NCBI GenBank assembly: GCA_017557665.1
Contig: JAFYYI010000031.1
Span: 75,290 to 139,289 of the forward strand
Length of the DNA: 64,000 nt
Source of the DNA: Muribaculaceae bacterium
GTDB lineage: Bacteria > Bacteroidota > Bacteroidia > Bacteroidales > Muribaculaceae
Direction of reading: 5' to 3'
Under the pieces are notes generated by a model, which saw only the letters and a list, made by a program, of their open reading frames with translations, made no database searches and was not told where the DNA came from. Positions 54,117-63,314 of the stretch are shown here, one piece after another. How positions within the stretch are numbered: position 1 is the stretch's first letter; every line of letters starts with the position of its first letter. The position numbers were made by a program, and so were the translations under genes.

Positions 54117-54650
54117 TCAGTCATTGATGAAGTACTTGGTATCGACTCGTTCGGTCAGCCAAACGCCATTGTTGGACAGGTAGAATTTGCAACCGTCGGC
54201 CAGCATCTGTCGGCAATCTATTTGAATCACAAATGCCTTTCCATGCCTTGACCCCACGTTGATAGCAGTCGCCTCGTCGGCCGACAGGTGCACATAGAGC
54301 CTGTTGCCTGCTATCAAGCCGTTGGCATAGATGGACTCAAGAAATCGCGTGGCAGTACCATGATAGAGCACATCCGGGGGAATAGCCTCCTTGAGTTCCA
54401 CATCAACCGCGATGGAGTGTCCTTGCCGAGCACGGATTTTCGTGCCATCTGTACTGTATTCATATCGCTGCTTGTTGTTGGTCGCAACAATCTCATCCAG
54501 TTCTTCACGCGTGTAACCCAACCCTACCAGTTCCTCAACCAGACGCCAGCCGTGCTCATCGATCTTGCCTTGCTCCAAAGCGTCTTTATCGTGCCTGAGC
54601 AAGTAAGCCAAGTGTTTCCCTTTCTGTACTATGTCGTTCTTTCTTGCCAT
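54117..54650 (-). CDS. kptA: RNA 2'-phosphotransferase (KptA/Tpt1 family)
   Basis: 177 aa, normal length for the family. The conserved motifs are all present: LAYLLRH (14-20), RARQGHS (73-79), LYHGTA (95-100), YVHLSAD (119-125) and GSRHGK. In yeast the enzyme removes the 2'-phosphate left by tRNA splicing, using NAD+; in bacteria its natural substrate is uncertain. Here it lies 25 bp after a 102-aa ORF and next to unknown genes, without RNA-ligase genes nearby. Confidence 0.92.
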   Translation of the reverse strand: MARKNDIVQKGKHLAYLLRHDKDALEQGKIDEHGWRLVEELVGLGYTREELDEIVATNNKQRYEYSTDGTKIRARQGHSIAVDVELKEAIPPDVLYHGTATRFLESIYANGLIAGNRLYVHLSADEATAINVGSRHGKAFVIQIDCRQMLADGCKFYLSNNGVWLTERVDTKYFIND

Positions 54651-54675
54651 TATCTCATTTAATATTCTTCTCTAC

Positions 54676-54984
54676 CTACAGGCGCAGCAGGATCGTCGCC
54701 GAGACGCAGGGGGCTGTCATCACCACGGTTTGACGGCCCATTTTGTAACCGGGAGTCCTTGAGCCAGCAATTTTGACCTTGGTTTTTCCATCGTGAAGAA
54801 TCTGGCTCAGATTAGCTGTACAGCCATCATACTCCTTAAATGAATTTTCGCCGTCAAGACAGTAGAGGCATTCAAAGTTGTCGCCATAAATGATTTGGTC
54901 GACCGCAGCCTTGGTGATTCGCTTAACGGGGTCAATCCACTCTCTTCTACTCTTACCATTTCTATGTCCTAAGGGTACACACAT
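54676..54984 (-). CDS. 102-aa protein of unknown function upstream of kptA
   Basis: ATG start at 54984. Contains VDQIIYGDNFECLYCLDGEN with a CLYC pair and a basic C-terminal half. The ending TVVMTAPCVSATILLRL looks unusual for a folded protein and may be read-through of a shortened gene. No family recognised. Position 25 bp before kptA argues for co-transcription. Confidence 0.5.
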   Translation of the reverse strand: MCVPLGHRNGKSRREWIDPVKRITKAAVDQIIYGDNFECLYCLDGENSFKEYDGCTANLSQILHDGKTKVKIAGSRTPGYKMGRQTVVMTAPCVSATILLRL

Positions 54985-55016
54985 AATCGTAATCTTTAAT
55001 TGTTAGTAATCTATTT

Positions 55017-55330
55017 AAAAGATAAGCCATTGATGTGCGGCGGTGCCATCATCGGTTCTACTGCAGTTGCAATACCCGGGAGCTACCGACTTTCTCCTCC
55101 TAATGACTTATCTATCGTTTGCAAAAAGATAAGCCATTGATGTGCGGCGGTGCCATCATCGGTGCTACTGCTAATGCAGTATCCGGGAGATACCGGCTTT
55201 CTCCTCCTAATGACTTATCTATCGTTCTCAAAAAGATAAGCCATTGATGTGCGGCGATTCCATCATCAGCGCTACTGCTGTCACAGTATCTGGGAGATAC
55301 CGACTTTCTCCTCCTAATGGCTTATCTTGA
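55017..55330. repeat. Three tandem 107-bp repeats
   Basis: Units begin with GATAAGCCATTGATGTGCGG at 55021, 55128 and 55235. Within each unit AGATAAGCCATT near the start is inverted-complementary (one mismatch) to AATGACTTATCT near the end, so each can fold into an 85-nt hairpin-like unit. The centre varies more than the ends. On the minus strand the unit begins with a GGAGGAGAAAG stretch. The rest of the gap 55331-55440 has nothing recognised. Confidence 0.85.
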
Positions 55331-55445
55331 TGTGGTATCAATAGTTCCATCGGGTTATTGTGCCAGGCTTTCCCGTGCGCCCTAAACACCTCTGGCATTC
55401 TCAATTCCACTGCAAAGTAAGATCACGAATTCTGACCTGACAAGC

Positions 55446-55470
55446 AAAATAAAGAAACAAGCCTTGTTTC
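55446..55470 (-). terminator. Intrinsic terminator after the 363-aa gene
   Basis: GAAACAAG and CTTGTTTC (55454-55470) form a hairpin followed on the minus strand by TTTATTTT. It lies 16 bp after the stop codon. Confidence 0.7.
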
Positions 55471-55486
55471 CAGTGAAGATTTTTGG

Positions 55487-56578
55487 TTATTGCTCCCAAA
55501 CGACCAAAGACGGCGCCAAAGCAATACGTTTGGGTTCCCCTTTTTTCCCGGTAATGTAATAGTTCTTCGCCAGGCTATCGTCAAAGTTTTTGATGAAGGC
55601 CTCTCTGATTTGGGCACATTTCTCGTTAATGCTGTTGCTCATGGGGTTGGTTACTGCCTGGATGCTTTGTAATTGCCGTTTAGTTCCACCAATCGGATTC
55701 AAGGCGCGGTAAATGCCGAGCAACTCATCATGATAGTCGGCCAGATCTTTGAATCTGATGCCTTCAGGGTGCTTCAAAAACAGGATGAACACAGCCTTAG
55801 GCAAAGCTGGCATGATGATTTCCCTATTCTGGTATTCAGGAAGAAAAATACGATAGTCCTTGGTAATGAGCAAGGAACTCAAACGCTCTCCTTCGTCAAT
55901 GATGGTGTGGATGATCATTGAGTTCACCCCTTTGTCTCTCAAGGCTTCGATACGTTCTTTTATTTCCCTGATCAGCGTTTCTGACTCAGCATCAAAGCGA
56001 TAATCAGCGTAATCATCTCTCCGTCCAATGCTGAAACGAACGTTTGGCCCTTTTGTTACTCCTTTAGATTGTTTAATGTCAGGGCTTTCTTCCGAAAGGC
56101 TATAACGAATGGTAGGCTCACTTACAACATCTTCAGGCTGTTGAGTGGTGTAATGCGAGGCAAGATTCTTTCTAATGCTATCGGCAAGCGTGGTGAAAAC
56201 CTTATCGAGCTTATTATACCACCGAGCATTAATGGGCAACAAACGCAGTTCACCATCCCCCTCATCGTCTAACGCATACAGTAACGACGGGGACTGTACC
56301 TCAATCAAACTTGCTATTGAGGGTACACTCTGCAGAAGGTCTTGACGCTGTTTGTCGCTCAGGTAGGGGGCATGGTAAGAAATCAGTTCTTCTCCCAGCA
56401 GCGGCAGATAGCAGAAATCAAGCCCCTTCTCTCGGAACATACTCCTTAGCCAGTCATAGTTGCTGACAATGAAAGCGTTGATTCTCTTATTGTTATCAGA
56501 ATCAACATAAATCACTTGCCCCCTAATAGGAGTGAAGGGCAAGTTGCCGATAGTCACTTTATGTCCTCTGTCAGTCAT
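55487..56578 (-). CDS. 363-aa protein of unknown function
   Basis: Soluble, no signal peptide. The N-terminal ~140 residues are alpha/beta (IRGQVIYVDSDNNKRINAFI), a disordered linker follows, and a C-terminal helical part is conserved-looking (EIIMPALPKAVFILFLKHPE, INEKCAQIREAFIKNFDD), resembling helical Bacteroidetes proteins of unknown role. It has a full promoter (56597-56627) and its own terminator, so it is a monocistronic gene. Confidence 0.75.
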   Translation of the reverse strand: MTDRGHKVTIGNLPFTPIRGQVIYVDSDNNKRINAFIVSNYDWLRSMFREKGLDFCYLPLLGEELISYHAPYLSDKQRQDLLQSVPSIASLIEVQSPSLLYALDDEGDGELRLLPINARWYNKLDKVFTTLADSIRKNLASHYTTQQPEDVVSEPTIRYSLSEESPDIKQSKGVTKGPNVRFSIGRRDDYADYRFDAESETLIREIKERIEALRDKGVNSMIIHTIIDEGERLSSLLITKDYRIFLPEYQNREIIMPALPKAVFILFLKHPEGIRFKDLADYHDELLGIYRALNPIGGTKRQLQSIQAVTNPMSNSINEKCAQIREAFIKNFDDSLAKNYYITGKKGEPKRIALAPSLVVWEQ

Positions 56579-56596
56579 GCTTTTTTATTTGAAGAG

Positions 56597-56627
56597 CAAA
56601 TATACAAAAAAACATCGACACATCAAA
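56597..56627 (-). promoter_or_regulatory. Promoter of the 363-aa gene
   Basis: On the minus strand TTTG (56627-56624), 19 bp, TATATTTG (56604-56597), 18 bp before the ATG: full consensus. Confidence 0.75.
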
Positions 56628-56710
56628 CCAAAATCACATAAAACAATCAGCAACAATAAAGCGGTTCTTTGCAACCATGAGGCTAAAAGACAAAGCCACA
56701 CAACACGAAA

Positions 56711-56743
56711 AAGGTGCTGCAATTAATTGATTGTCAATATCTT
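56711..56743. repeat. Dispersed hairpin element, decayed copy 2
   Basis: AAGGTGCTGCAATTAATTGA begins like copy 3 (58130) but the right arm has decayed to AATATCTT. About 20 bp later comes TTGAAGATATTAAA, which recurs as TTGAAAATATTAAA after copy 4 (63814). It lies between the 363-aa gene promoter and the recombinase remnant. Confidence 0.6.
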
Positions 56744-56914
56744 GTGAAAACAACCGAGGTTGAAGATATTAAACGATATTGAATAAGATTAAACAAAATA
56801 AAAGGTTGAATCTGGTTTAATACTATTGAAAATCAATCATTTACACGAATTGCATTAAGTAGTTTTCAAATGTTAATATTTATTATAAATCAAGAGGTGT
56901 GGAGCAAGATTTTG

Positions 56915-56922
56915 TAACTTTG
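56915..56922 (+). promoter_or_regulatory. -7 box before the recombinase remnant
   Basis: TAACTTTG matches TAnnTTTG, 23 bp before the ATG. No proper -33 box. Confidence 0.4.
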
Positions 56923-56945
56923 CTCCGCATAAAAAACACATCTCA

Positions 56946-57176
56946 ATGAAACTATTATTCCTAATTCGAAAAAAGGCCAAGGCAACAGACCTTGAAACAC
57001 TGGCTCCGATATATGTCAGGATGCGTGAAGGACGGAAGTTTGATAAATGGATCCCCTCCCGCATCATAGTGAATCCCAATTATTGGGACTCAAGGGAAGA
57101 GTGTGTCAAGAAGCGAAACAAAAGAATCAAGCTCAACATCGACACCATCACACATGATGACCTCGCCGCCATTTGA
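56946..57176 (+). pseudogene. Tyrosine recombinase remnant (Arm DNA-binding domain only)
   Basis: 76 aa. KLLFLIRKKAKATDLETLAP, IYVRMREGRKFDKWIPSRI and NYWDSREE are the start of the Arm DNA-binding domain of Bacteroidetes tyrosine recombinases, where full proteins are about 400 aa. The core-binding and catalytic domains are absent, and no continuation is found in 57177-57340. This marks a former integrative element. Confidence 0.8.
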
Positions 57177-57340
57177 CAGCCAATAAGATTGCTATTCTGT
57201 CATCAAAGTCGAATGGTTTGTATGACCTTCTTTTAAATGACAAAAACTTTTCCAATGGAACGGAACAGAATATGTTGAAATGAAGTGATATTTTCTATGA
57301 AATAAAAACGCTTTATTAAATACATAAAAACAATACTATA

Positions 57341-58048
57341 ATGGCACTAATCAAATGTACAGAATGTGGCCACATGATTTCGGACAAAGCAATGAATTGC
57401 CCGAAGTGCGGATGCCCAGTAAGAAAAGGGAGTGACATAGCAAAGAACTATGACGATATTAGTCAGCAACCTATGTGTTACAGTGGAAATAACAGAGCGA
57501 ATATAAGAAAATTGTCATACGCTATCATTGCCTTACTGCTGGCTGTACTTGCTGGTGGCGGATACTATTTTTACAATATGAACAAGCAGCAAGAGGAAGA
57601 TTACCAGAAGAAACTCATCGCTGTCTCCATCACCCGTAACTCCATCACCAAGTTGGGGAAAGCTCGGCTGAACTCTATCAAGCAGACTAATAAAGAAAAC
57701 TCACTTCAATCTCAACAACAGTCAATCAAAGCACCTGCTGTGTATTATGTCGTCATCGGGTCATATAGCAGTTTGCAGAATGCCATTAAAGGAAGAGATG
57801 AGTTGATGTACATTTCACCAGAATGGTTGTCACCTCCACCAATATTCACTGATGTTGCCAAAGGAAAAGTTGTTTATCGCTTATGCTCTGGAATTTTTGA
57901 AAGAATAGATAAGGCAAAAGAGCGTGCATCATTTATAAAAGAAGAACTGGATATTGATGCATGGATATGGAAATCCAATGGGCTGGCAACATGTGTAGAT
58001 CGTCCTATTGATGAGAGTGACAGACCTGTTAACATCAATCCATGGTGA
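57341..58048 (+). CDS. Zinc-ribbon, single-helix protein with SPOR-like domain
   Basis: 235 aa. Zinc ribbon: CTECG (6-10) and CPKCGCP (20-26). Transmembrane helix at about 58-77 (YAIIALLLAVLAGGGYYFY). The C-terminal ~80 residues resemble a SPOR domain (YYVVIGSYSSLQNAIKGRDE; YRLCSGIFERIDKAKERASF), which binds denuded peptidoglycan. The topology is ribbon inside, SPOR outside. Monocistronic; the hairpin at 58130 lies about 80 bp downstream. Confidence 0.8.
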   Translation: MALIKCTECGHMISDKAMNCPKCGCPVRKGSDIAKNYDDISQQPMCYSGNNRANIRKLSYAIIALLLAVLAGGGYYFYNMNKQQEEDYQKKLIAVSITRNSITKLGKARLNSIKQTNKENSLQSQQQSIKAPAVYYVVIGSYSSLQNAIKGRDELMYISPEWLSPPPIFTDVAKGKVVYRLCSGIFERIDKAKERASFIKEELDIDAWIWKSNGLATCVDRPIDESDRPVNINPW

Positions 58049-58129
58049 AAAACAGTATCTACAATAATTGAATAGACGGGAGAAACTAATAGTAAAAATT
58101 TCCCAGCAATATTCCAGCTGAAAAGCAAA

Positions 58130-58215
58130 AAGGTGCTGCAATCAATTGATTGTCAGCACCTTGCACCCAGAGCCGGATAGTGCCCACCATCATCAATACT
58201 TACCGAAAATCACCT
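58130..58215. repeat. Dispersed hairpin element, copy 3
   Basis: AAGGTGCTG and CAGCACCTT flank the palindrome AATCAATTGATT (58130-58162), followed by GCACCCAGAGCCGGATAGTG and CCATCATCA. The tail matches copy 1 (50387). Read on the minus strand, CCGGCTCTGGGT resembles the 3' end of a tRNA. The hairpin may also terminate the SPOR-like gene. Within 58216-58400 nothing else is recognised. Confidence 0.75.
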
Positions 58216-58430
58216 AACCTCACAGATAATCAACCCATTACCCACCATCATTTATGAGTTTCACTGATTGTCATGGAAACAAAACCGTTCAAATGTTCAA
58301 GTAATATTCAAGTAAAATGGGGGACACTATGGCCTTATTAACAGGGCCCTAAAAACCAACAGAAATATCTAATAAAACGCTACCATCTGAAAAAATGCAA
58401 GAGTTTTAGGCTATTTTGCAAAATAATGTT

Positions 58431-58438
58431 TATATTTG
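58431..58438 (+). promoter_or_regulatory. -7 box of the AAA-ATPase operon
   Basis: TATATTTG matches TAnnTTTG, 93 bp before the 73-aa gene. The nearest TTTG is only 12 bp upstream, so the -33 box is uncertain. Confidence 0.55.
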
Positions 58439-58531
58439 CAGTCGTGCTATGACAGCACTCTGCTACTTGATGGTGGCGGCTGCAATGTCAAAGAACACGA
58501 AATTGTAAATCATAAACCTTGAAACTAAATT

Positions 58532-58753
58532 ATGCCCAGATTTATAGTTACCACCAAACTGATGAAGAATGCCAATGGCATCCGCATCGAACCTGGCATG
58601 TCGGTCGAAGTCGTTACCCAATCAATGAGCAACCCTGTCTTGACCAACGACGGCCAACCCGTTGTGGATGCTTTTATGCGCATCTACAGCATTGATATTC
58701 GCAAAGCTGGTATTTTGAGCATGAATTATCTAAACGTCGAACGAATTAAATAA
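58532..58753 (+). CDS. 73-aa protein (DUF6140-like), first gene of the AAA operon
   Basis: MPRFIVTTKLMKNANGIRIE, GMSVEVVTQSMSNP and VDAFMRIYSIDIRKAG resemble a small Bacteroidetes family of unknown function (perhaps DUF6140; from memory only). All-beta, cytoplasmic. It starts a six-gene co-directional run with gaps of 26 bp or less. Confidence 0.65.
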   Translation: MPRFIVTTKLMKNANGIRIEPGMSVEVVTQSMSNPVLTNDGQPVVDAFMRIYSIDIRKAGILSMNYLNVERIK

Positions 58754-58779
58754 TTATTACATATAAAATTTCCGATATA

Positions 58780-59145
58780 ATGAACGAAAAAGATTTTAAT
58801 AAGAAAGAGTTTAAAGAGATTCTTGATGCTCTAATTGAGGATCAAAACAGTGCTCAACTTACAGCAGAGGAACAAGAGACCCTTGAAGAGGTCATGAGAC
58901 TGCTTGATGGCTTTGACACGAACCTCAAAGACCTGGCCGAAGCAAAAGAGGAGGGCATGACACGTGATCAATGGGTGGATTACCAGTTGAGAAAGAGTGT
59001 TAAACGCCTTAACGTAACCAAGGCTGAAGAAGAAAAATTCATCGAAGATGTTGATCAAGCCATCGGAGAAGAATTATATGTTCAAGTCACAGAGGAGAAA
59101 GTGCAAACATCAACAAATCAAGAGACAGAGGAGGCTAAACAATGA
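58780..59145 (+). CDS. 121-aa acidic helical protein
   Basis: Strongly acidic and helical (FKEILDALIEDQNSAQ, LTAEEQETLEEVMRLLDGFD), probably coiled coil. No family recognised. Its stop overlaps the start of the next gene by 4 bp (ATGA), so the two are translationally coupled. Confidence 0.7.
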   Translation: MNEKDFNKKEFKEILDALIEDQNSAQLTAEEQETLEEVMRLLDGFDTNLKDLAEAKEEGMTRDQWVDYQLRKSVKRLNVTKAEEEKFIEDVDQAIGEELYVQVTEEKVQTSTNQETEEAKQ

Positions 59146-59849
59146 ACGAGAATCAACCATTAAAAATGCGAGACATTATTCGCAATGAATCTATCCCTGC
59201 TGCCGTCAGCGTTGAATTGAGCGAACAGGACATCTTGGATGAAGAACTGAATGAAAGCAGCCATAGCGAATGGTTGCAACCACTCGTTGAAGAAGAGCTA
59301 ACACCCGAAGAGGCTACCGACCAAAAACGCACCATTGCTACAGCAATCATTAAGGGAATGAGGGAAGGTGCGATTGATCCCACTATGACAGCTCCTGACA
59401 TTGCCTCACTCATTGATGAAGGTGTTACCCGTATGACTGTTGCACGACAACTTGCCACGGGCCAAATGGGTTCCGTTGAGGCCATGGATGTCTTCATCGA
59501 CCATGCGGCAGCCCGTGTAGTTACAATCGCTGACGATATCATCACCAAGGTTGAAAAAGGTGCGCTTGAAAGATCGGATGTCATAGCCGATACTATGGTG
59601 GATAGAGCTGCCACAGGGTTGAAGGTTCTCGCTTCTTCATTCCCGCAAATAAGTGTATTGGTTCCATTTATTGATACTGCCGCTCAATATATCAAGCCTG
59701 GAGTAAGAACCGTGGTAAAGAAAGGCATCTCTATCGTAGCCAATGCAGCTCGTACAATCGTGAAGAAAACAGTACCATTTATAGCCGATAGGGTGAAACG
59801 GGGAGTTAGAACCGTAAAGAGCTATTTTGATTCATTATTACCCATATAA
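59142..59849 (+). CDS. 235-aa helical protein of unknown function
   Basis: The acidic N-terminus (about 1-65) precedes helical segments (IATAIIKGMREGAIDPTM, MDVFIDHAAARVVTIADDII) and an amphipathic, basic C-terminus (VVKKGISIVANAARTIVKK, IADRVKRGVRTVKSYFDSL) that could bind membrane or nucleic acid. No family recognised. Confidence 0.7.
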   Translation: MNENQPLKMRDIIRNESIPAAVSVELSEQDILDEELNESSHSEWLQPLVEEELTPEEATDQKRTIATAIIKGMREGAIDPTMTAPDIASLIDEGVTRMTVARQLATGQMGSVEAMDVFIDHAAARVVTIADDIITKVEKGALERSDVIADTMVDRAATGLKVLASSFPQISVLVPFIDTAAQYIKPGVRTVVKKGISIVANAARTIVKKTVPFIADRVKRGVRTVKSYFDSLLPI

Positions 59850-59852
59850 ATT

Positions 59853-61688
59853 ATGAAATTAAAATCAACGCCTAAACCTGTGAATTTCCGCATTGTCTTG
59901 AATAATGTGGAAATCACTTCTATTGAATTACTGCAGCAGCATTTTGATTTCGAAAGGCATTTTGTAACGGACCAGACTCAGTTCATCAGTTGGCTGAAGA
60001 AGATAAACAAAGACCGGGGTGATCGCGTAGAATCTTGTTTTAATAATCAAGCAGATGAAATTAGCTATGTCACAGATATCATCAGTATTTTAAATATTAT
60101 CTATGAGCCAAAACCAGCTTTCAATAATCCGGTAAATTTTGTGAACTTCCTCTATGACAACAATGATAATAATCGTTATGAGGTGGTCAAGTCAAATTTT
60201 AAGAATTATATCAGCAAAAATAGGAAACTGCTCCACAAGTGGTTTCCCATTGATAGCATCCCTAAAAACAATAAAAATCTATACGTTTTTTTCGATAGTT
60301 TAGACGTTTCTCCAGAGATGGCAAGCTATCGGTCGCAATTGTATTACTGGCATGGAAATTTAGAGGAAAGCTTGAGAATCGGTCCTCCGCTATGGAAACT
60401 CAATACTAAAGAACGAGCAGCCATCCAAGCCATCGCATCTGGTAGTCAACTCAAAACGGTTAATGATGTCATCGCATCTGGAAATTTGAGCATCATTGGG
60501 GTGGAATTCATTTTCTTGAGTGCAATAGCATACTGTAGTATCTGTCAGAAAAATGATAATTGCGAGACTATATCTGAGCTGATAGACAGAAGCCCTTCGT
60601 TCAAGCTGCTGAGAGACCGCATTGGCGGCAGCATTAAGAAAGTAATCAAGAAAGAAAATCCTAATTTCTTTAACGTATTTGCACAATTGGGATATACCGA
60701 GCCCCATCAGTTGGACCCATTGTTCAATGAGAAATTATTATTATCATCCTTTTTCGCTAATGATGGAATGCGGGATGTTTTTTTGAAAGAGATAAAAACG
60801 AAGACAGATTATTTTCCTGCACATTATTTATTGATTGAAGATGGTCATAATAGTAAGGTATTGAAGAATCGGGATGAATCATTATGCTTGAGATGGCTCA
60901 GCCACATTCTTGATTATTATGATAACCCTCATGGTTTGGAAGGGGACGACTTATTATGTGATGAGGTGAGAGAAATGGCCATTATTGTTCGTCAATTCAA
61001 AGAATATCAACAATTCATGAATGGTTTTTTCCACTTCCCATTTGATTTGGATTTAAAGTCTGGAAATAGCACTCTGCGTAAACATATTAAGAATGTGAAG
61101 TCAACAATGGGAATAGAGAAACTGGTTTTTGCCGAAAAGTGTGATCAAAAGTCATATAAGGAAACAGTCCAACAAAAAAAATTTGGGTCCTGGGCTTCTA
61201 ATTCTCTGAAATTAAGTAAAAAAGAAAAGGAATACCTTAATTTCTTTAAGAAAGTCATGGATATCTCCGCTCATTGGGCAGATTATATTGAAGTCACCAA
61301 AGGCCAAGGAAGTTTCACACCTAAAGCCACATCTCTGATTAAGAAATACAGGGAGAATAATCAAACTCTTCATAAAGAGAAGCTGTTCGTTGTGACAATA
61401 TTACTACTAGTTAGATATCACAATAACAATAGAATCTTTGAGAAAGAATCAGAAATAAAAGAGCTCAAAAAAACGTATGTTCCATTAAGAGCGTTGTTTA
61501 AAGATGAGATACCTCTATTAAGTTCAAATGACAAAAAAATATTGCAACCCTCGGTTCGTTCTGAATGTTTGAAAAACAATTGGAATGTAATTAATTCACA
61601 AATGAGAGATAATTATTATTATAGAAGGAATTACTACGATAAGATTCTCAGACGGTGGATTGCAAATTTTATTTATTACACAGAATAA
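59853..61688 (+). CDS. 611-aa protein of unknown function, AT-rich
   Basis: No signal peptide or membrane helix. The N-terminal part is Asn/Lys-rich; FDFERHFVTDQTQFISWLKK and AHWADYIEVTKGQGSFTPKA are conserved-looking stretches but I recognise no domain. Helical overall. It starts 3 bp after the previous gene and is followed after 12 bp by the AAA ATPase gene, so it may be the ATPase partner or substrate adaptor. The gene is visibly AT-richer than the 9-17 kb region. Confidence 0.75.
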   Translation: MKLKSTPKPVNFRIVLNNVEITSIELLQQHFDFERHFVTDQTQFISWLKKINKDRGDRVESCFNNQADEISYVTDIISILNIIYEPKPAFNNPVNFVNFLYDNNDNNRYEVVKSNFKNYISKNRKLLHKWFPIDSIPKNNKNLYVFFDSLDVSPEMASYRSQLYYWHGNLEESLRIGPPLWKLNTKERAAIQAIASGSQLKTVNDVIASGNLSIIGVEFIFLSAIAYCSICQKNDNCETISELIDRSPSFKLLRDRIGGSIKKVIKKENPNFFNVFAQLGYTEPHQLDPLFNEKLLLSSFFANDGMRDVFLKEIKTKTDYFPAHYLLIEDGHNSKVLKNRDESLCLRWLSHILDYYDNPHGLEGDDLLCDEVREMAIIVRQFKEYQQFMNGFFHFPFDLDLKSGNSTLRKHIKNVKSTMGIEKLVFAEKCDQKSYKETVQQKKFGSWASNSLKLSKKEKEYLNFFKKVMDISAHWADYIEVTKGQGSFTPKATSLIKKYRENNQTLHKEKLFVVTILLLVRYHNNNRIFEKESEIKELKKTYVPLRALFKDEIPLLSSNDKKILQPSVRSECLKNNWNVINSQMRDNYYYRRNYYDKILRRWIANFIYYTE

Positions 61689-61700
61689 CGATAAAGAATC

Positions 61701-63302
61701 ATGAACAACAAAGTGATATCAGATTTTCAGAAGATGTTGGATGTGAACATTCCTATCATTTATATCCACAATCATGATTTTGTCCGAGTTGATGAAATGA
61801 TTACTGATGCTGTGGATAAGAATGTAAGAATCGAAGAATGGAACTCGGCAGTTGCGACAGTTAACTTCAAGAACAAAGAACCTATTATACGCCAAAGCCT
61901 TGAGGATTTTCTCCGCGCCACCTATATTCCTGAAGGCTCATACACAAAAGAACGCATTATTGTCCTCAAGGAGATCCAGGACTTGATTGATCAACCAACC
62001 GTAAAAACCTTACTCATGATGATTGCCCAACGGCGCTTATATGATCATGGCTTTGAGACAAAAGATGGCATTGTTTATGGTCCATACTCAACTACATTGG
62101 TTATTGTATCATCAGTCGATCATGTCCCCAAGGAACTAATTCCCTACGTTTCCTACCTAGAACTGTATTATCCCGATGATAACGAAATCAACCAGTTAAT
62201 CGATGCACATCGCGATGTCAATCACGATGAAGGATTTGAAGAACGAGACCGGAAAGCATTGCTGCAATCACTTAAAGGCTTGACGGCTTTTGAAATCGAC
62301 AGAACTCTAGACATGGCCATGAGTGAGAATGGCAACCTGCGTGCCAGCGACACTAAGATGATTCTGCAACAGAAAAAGCAGATGGTCAAGAAATCAGGCT
62401 TACTCGAGTTTATCGAGACAACAGAGAGTATCAAAGACATCGGAGGTCTTGACTATCTCAAAAAATATCTGGAAGCCAAGTCTCGAGTGATGAAAGAAAT
62501 TGTCAAAGCCCAAGACTTTGCCGTCAGAGTTCCAAAAGGCATTTTTATTGTAGGGATGCCAGGCTGTGGCAAATCATTGTGCGCCAAAGCTACCGCAGCT
62601 CTTTTCGAAGCGCCGCTGTTAAAGATGGACATGGGTAGCATGATGGGGAAATATGTGGGTGAGAGTGAAAGCAGATTGCGCAATGCCATTAAATTAGCTG
62701 AAGCTGCAGCTCCCTGTATCCTATGGATTGACGAGATTGAGAAGGCGTTTACTGGTGTAGGCAGCGAGAGCAGCGAGGTTATTACTCGCATGTTCGGTTA
62801 CTTCTTGTCATGGCTCCAAGAAAAGACAAGCAATGTCTATGTTGTTGCAACGGCCAATAATGCGGAGAACCTACCTCCCGAATTGAAACGCAAAGGACGT
62901 TTTGACGAAATCTTCTGTGTGAATCTGCCCATAGATGCTGAACGAAAAGCTATTTTTGAAGTACATCTTGAGAAAAAGCGAAGAAAAGCTGAGTCGAAAG
63001 TGACTATTCCAGATAAAGAAGAACTATCTGAATTGAACAGTTGTACCAAGGGCTTTAATGGAGCAGACATAGAATCGGTAGTAGATGAAACTCTTGAAAA
63101 TCTTTTTATTGAGCTCTTGGATAGCAATAGCGACAGCATAAAGATTACAATCGACAAACTCAAGAAGCAAGCAGAAAAGACCATCAGTATCTCAGCATCA
63201 TGTAAAAAGCAAATTGAAAAGATGGAAAAGATTTTTGAAGAAGCTAGCTTTATCGATGCCAAGACTGGTAAGCAGACGCTGAAAAAGAAATCCTCTAAAT
63301 AG
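61701..63302 (+). CDS. AAA ATPase (Ycf46-like)
   Basis: 533 aa. A degenerate N-terminal domain ([20 protein letters not shown]) as in Ycf46-type proteins precedes a complete AAA module: Walker A GMPGCGKS (285-292), Walker B LWIDEIEK (341-348), sensor-1 Asn in VVATANNAE (about 386) and an arginine finger in [10 protein letters not shown] (R400). The second-region motif [14 protein letters not shown] is also present. Ycf46 proteins are thought to be regulatory or remodelling ATPases; in this operon the target is probably the 611-aa or the 235-aa product. Cytoplasmic. Confidence 0.9.
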   Translation: MNNKVISDFQKMLDVNIPIIYIHNHDFVRVDEMITDAVDKNVRIEEWNSAVATVNFKNKEPIIRQSLEDFLRATYIPEGSYTKERIIVLKEIQDLIDQPTVKTLLMMIAQRRLYDHGFETKDGIVYGPYSTTLVIVSSVDHVPKELIPYVSYLELYYPDDNEINQLIDAHRDVNHDEGFEERDRKALLQSLKGLTAFEIDRTLDMAMSENGNLRASDTKMILQQKKQMVKKSGLLEFIETTESIKDIGGLDYLKKYLEAKSRVMKEIVKAQDFAVRVPKGIFIVGMPGCGKSLCAKATAALFEAPLLKMDMGSMMGKYVGESESRLRNAIKLAEAAAPCILWIDEIEKAFTGVGSESSEVITRMFGYFLSWLQEKTSNVYVVATANNAENLPPELKRKGRFDEIFCVNLPIDAERKAIFEVHLEKKRRKAESKVTIPDKEELSELNSCTKGFNGADIESVVDETLENLFIELLDSNSDSIKITIDKLKKQAEKTISISASCKKQIEKMEKIFEEASFIDAKTGKQTLKKKSSK

Positions 63303-63314
63303 AAACCATAACGA

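Noticed and set aside
55017..55330. CRISPR array
   Set aside because: Units are 107 bp, differ throughout the centre, have internal inverted ends and no spacer pattern; no cas genes are nearby.
55228..55410. 60-aa open frame on the minus strand through the third tandem repeat
   Set aside because: Its C-terminal half is just the repeat unit read as protein and there is no clear start signal or family.
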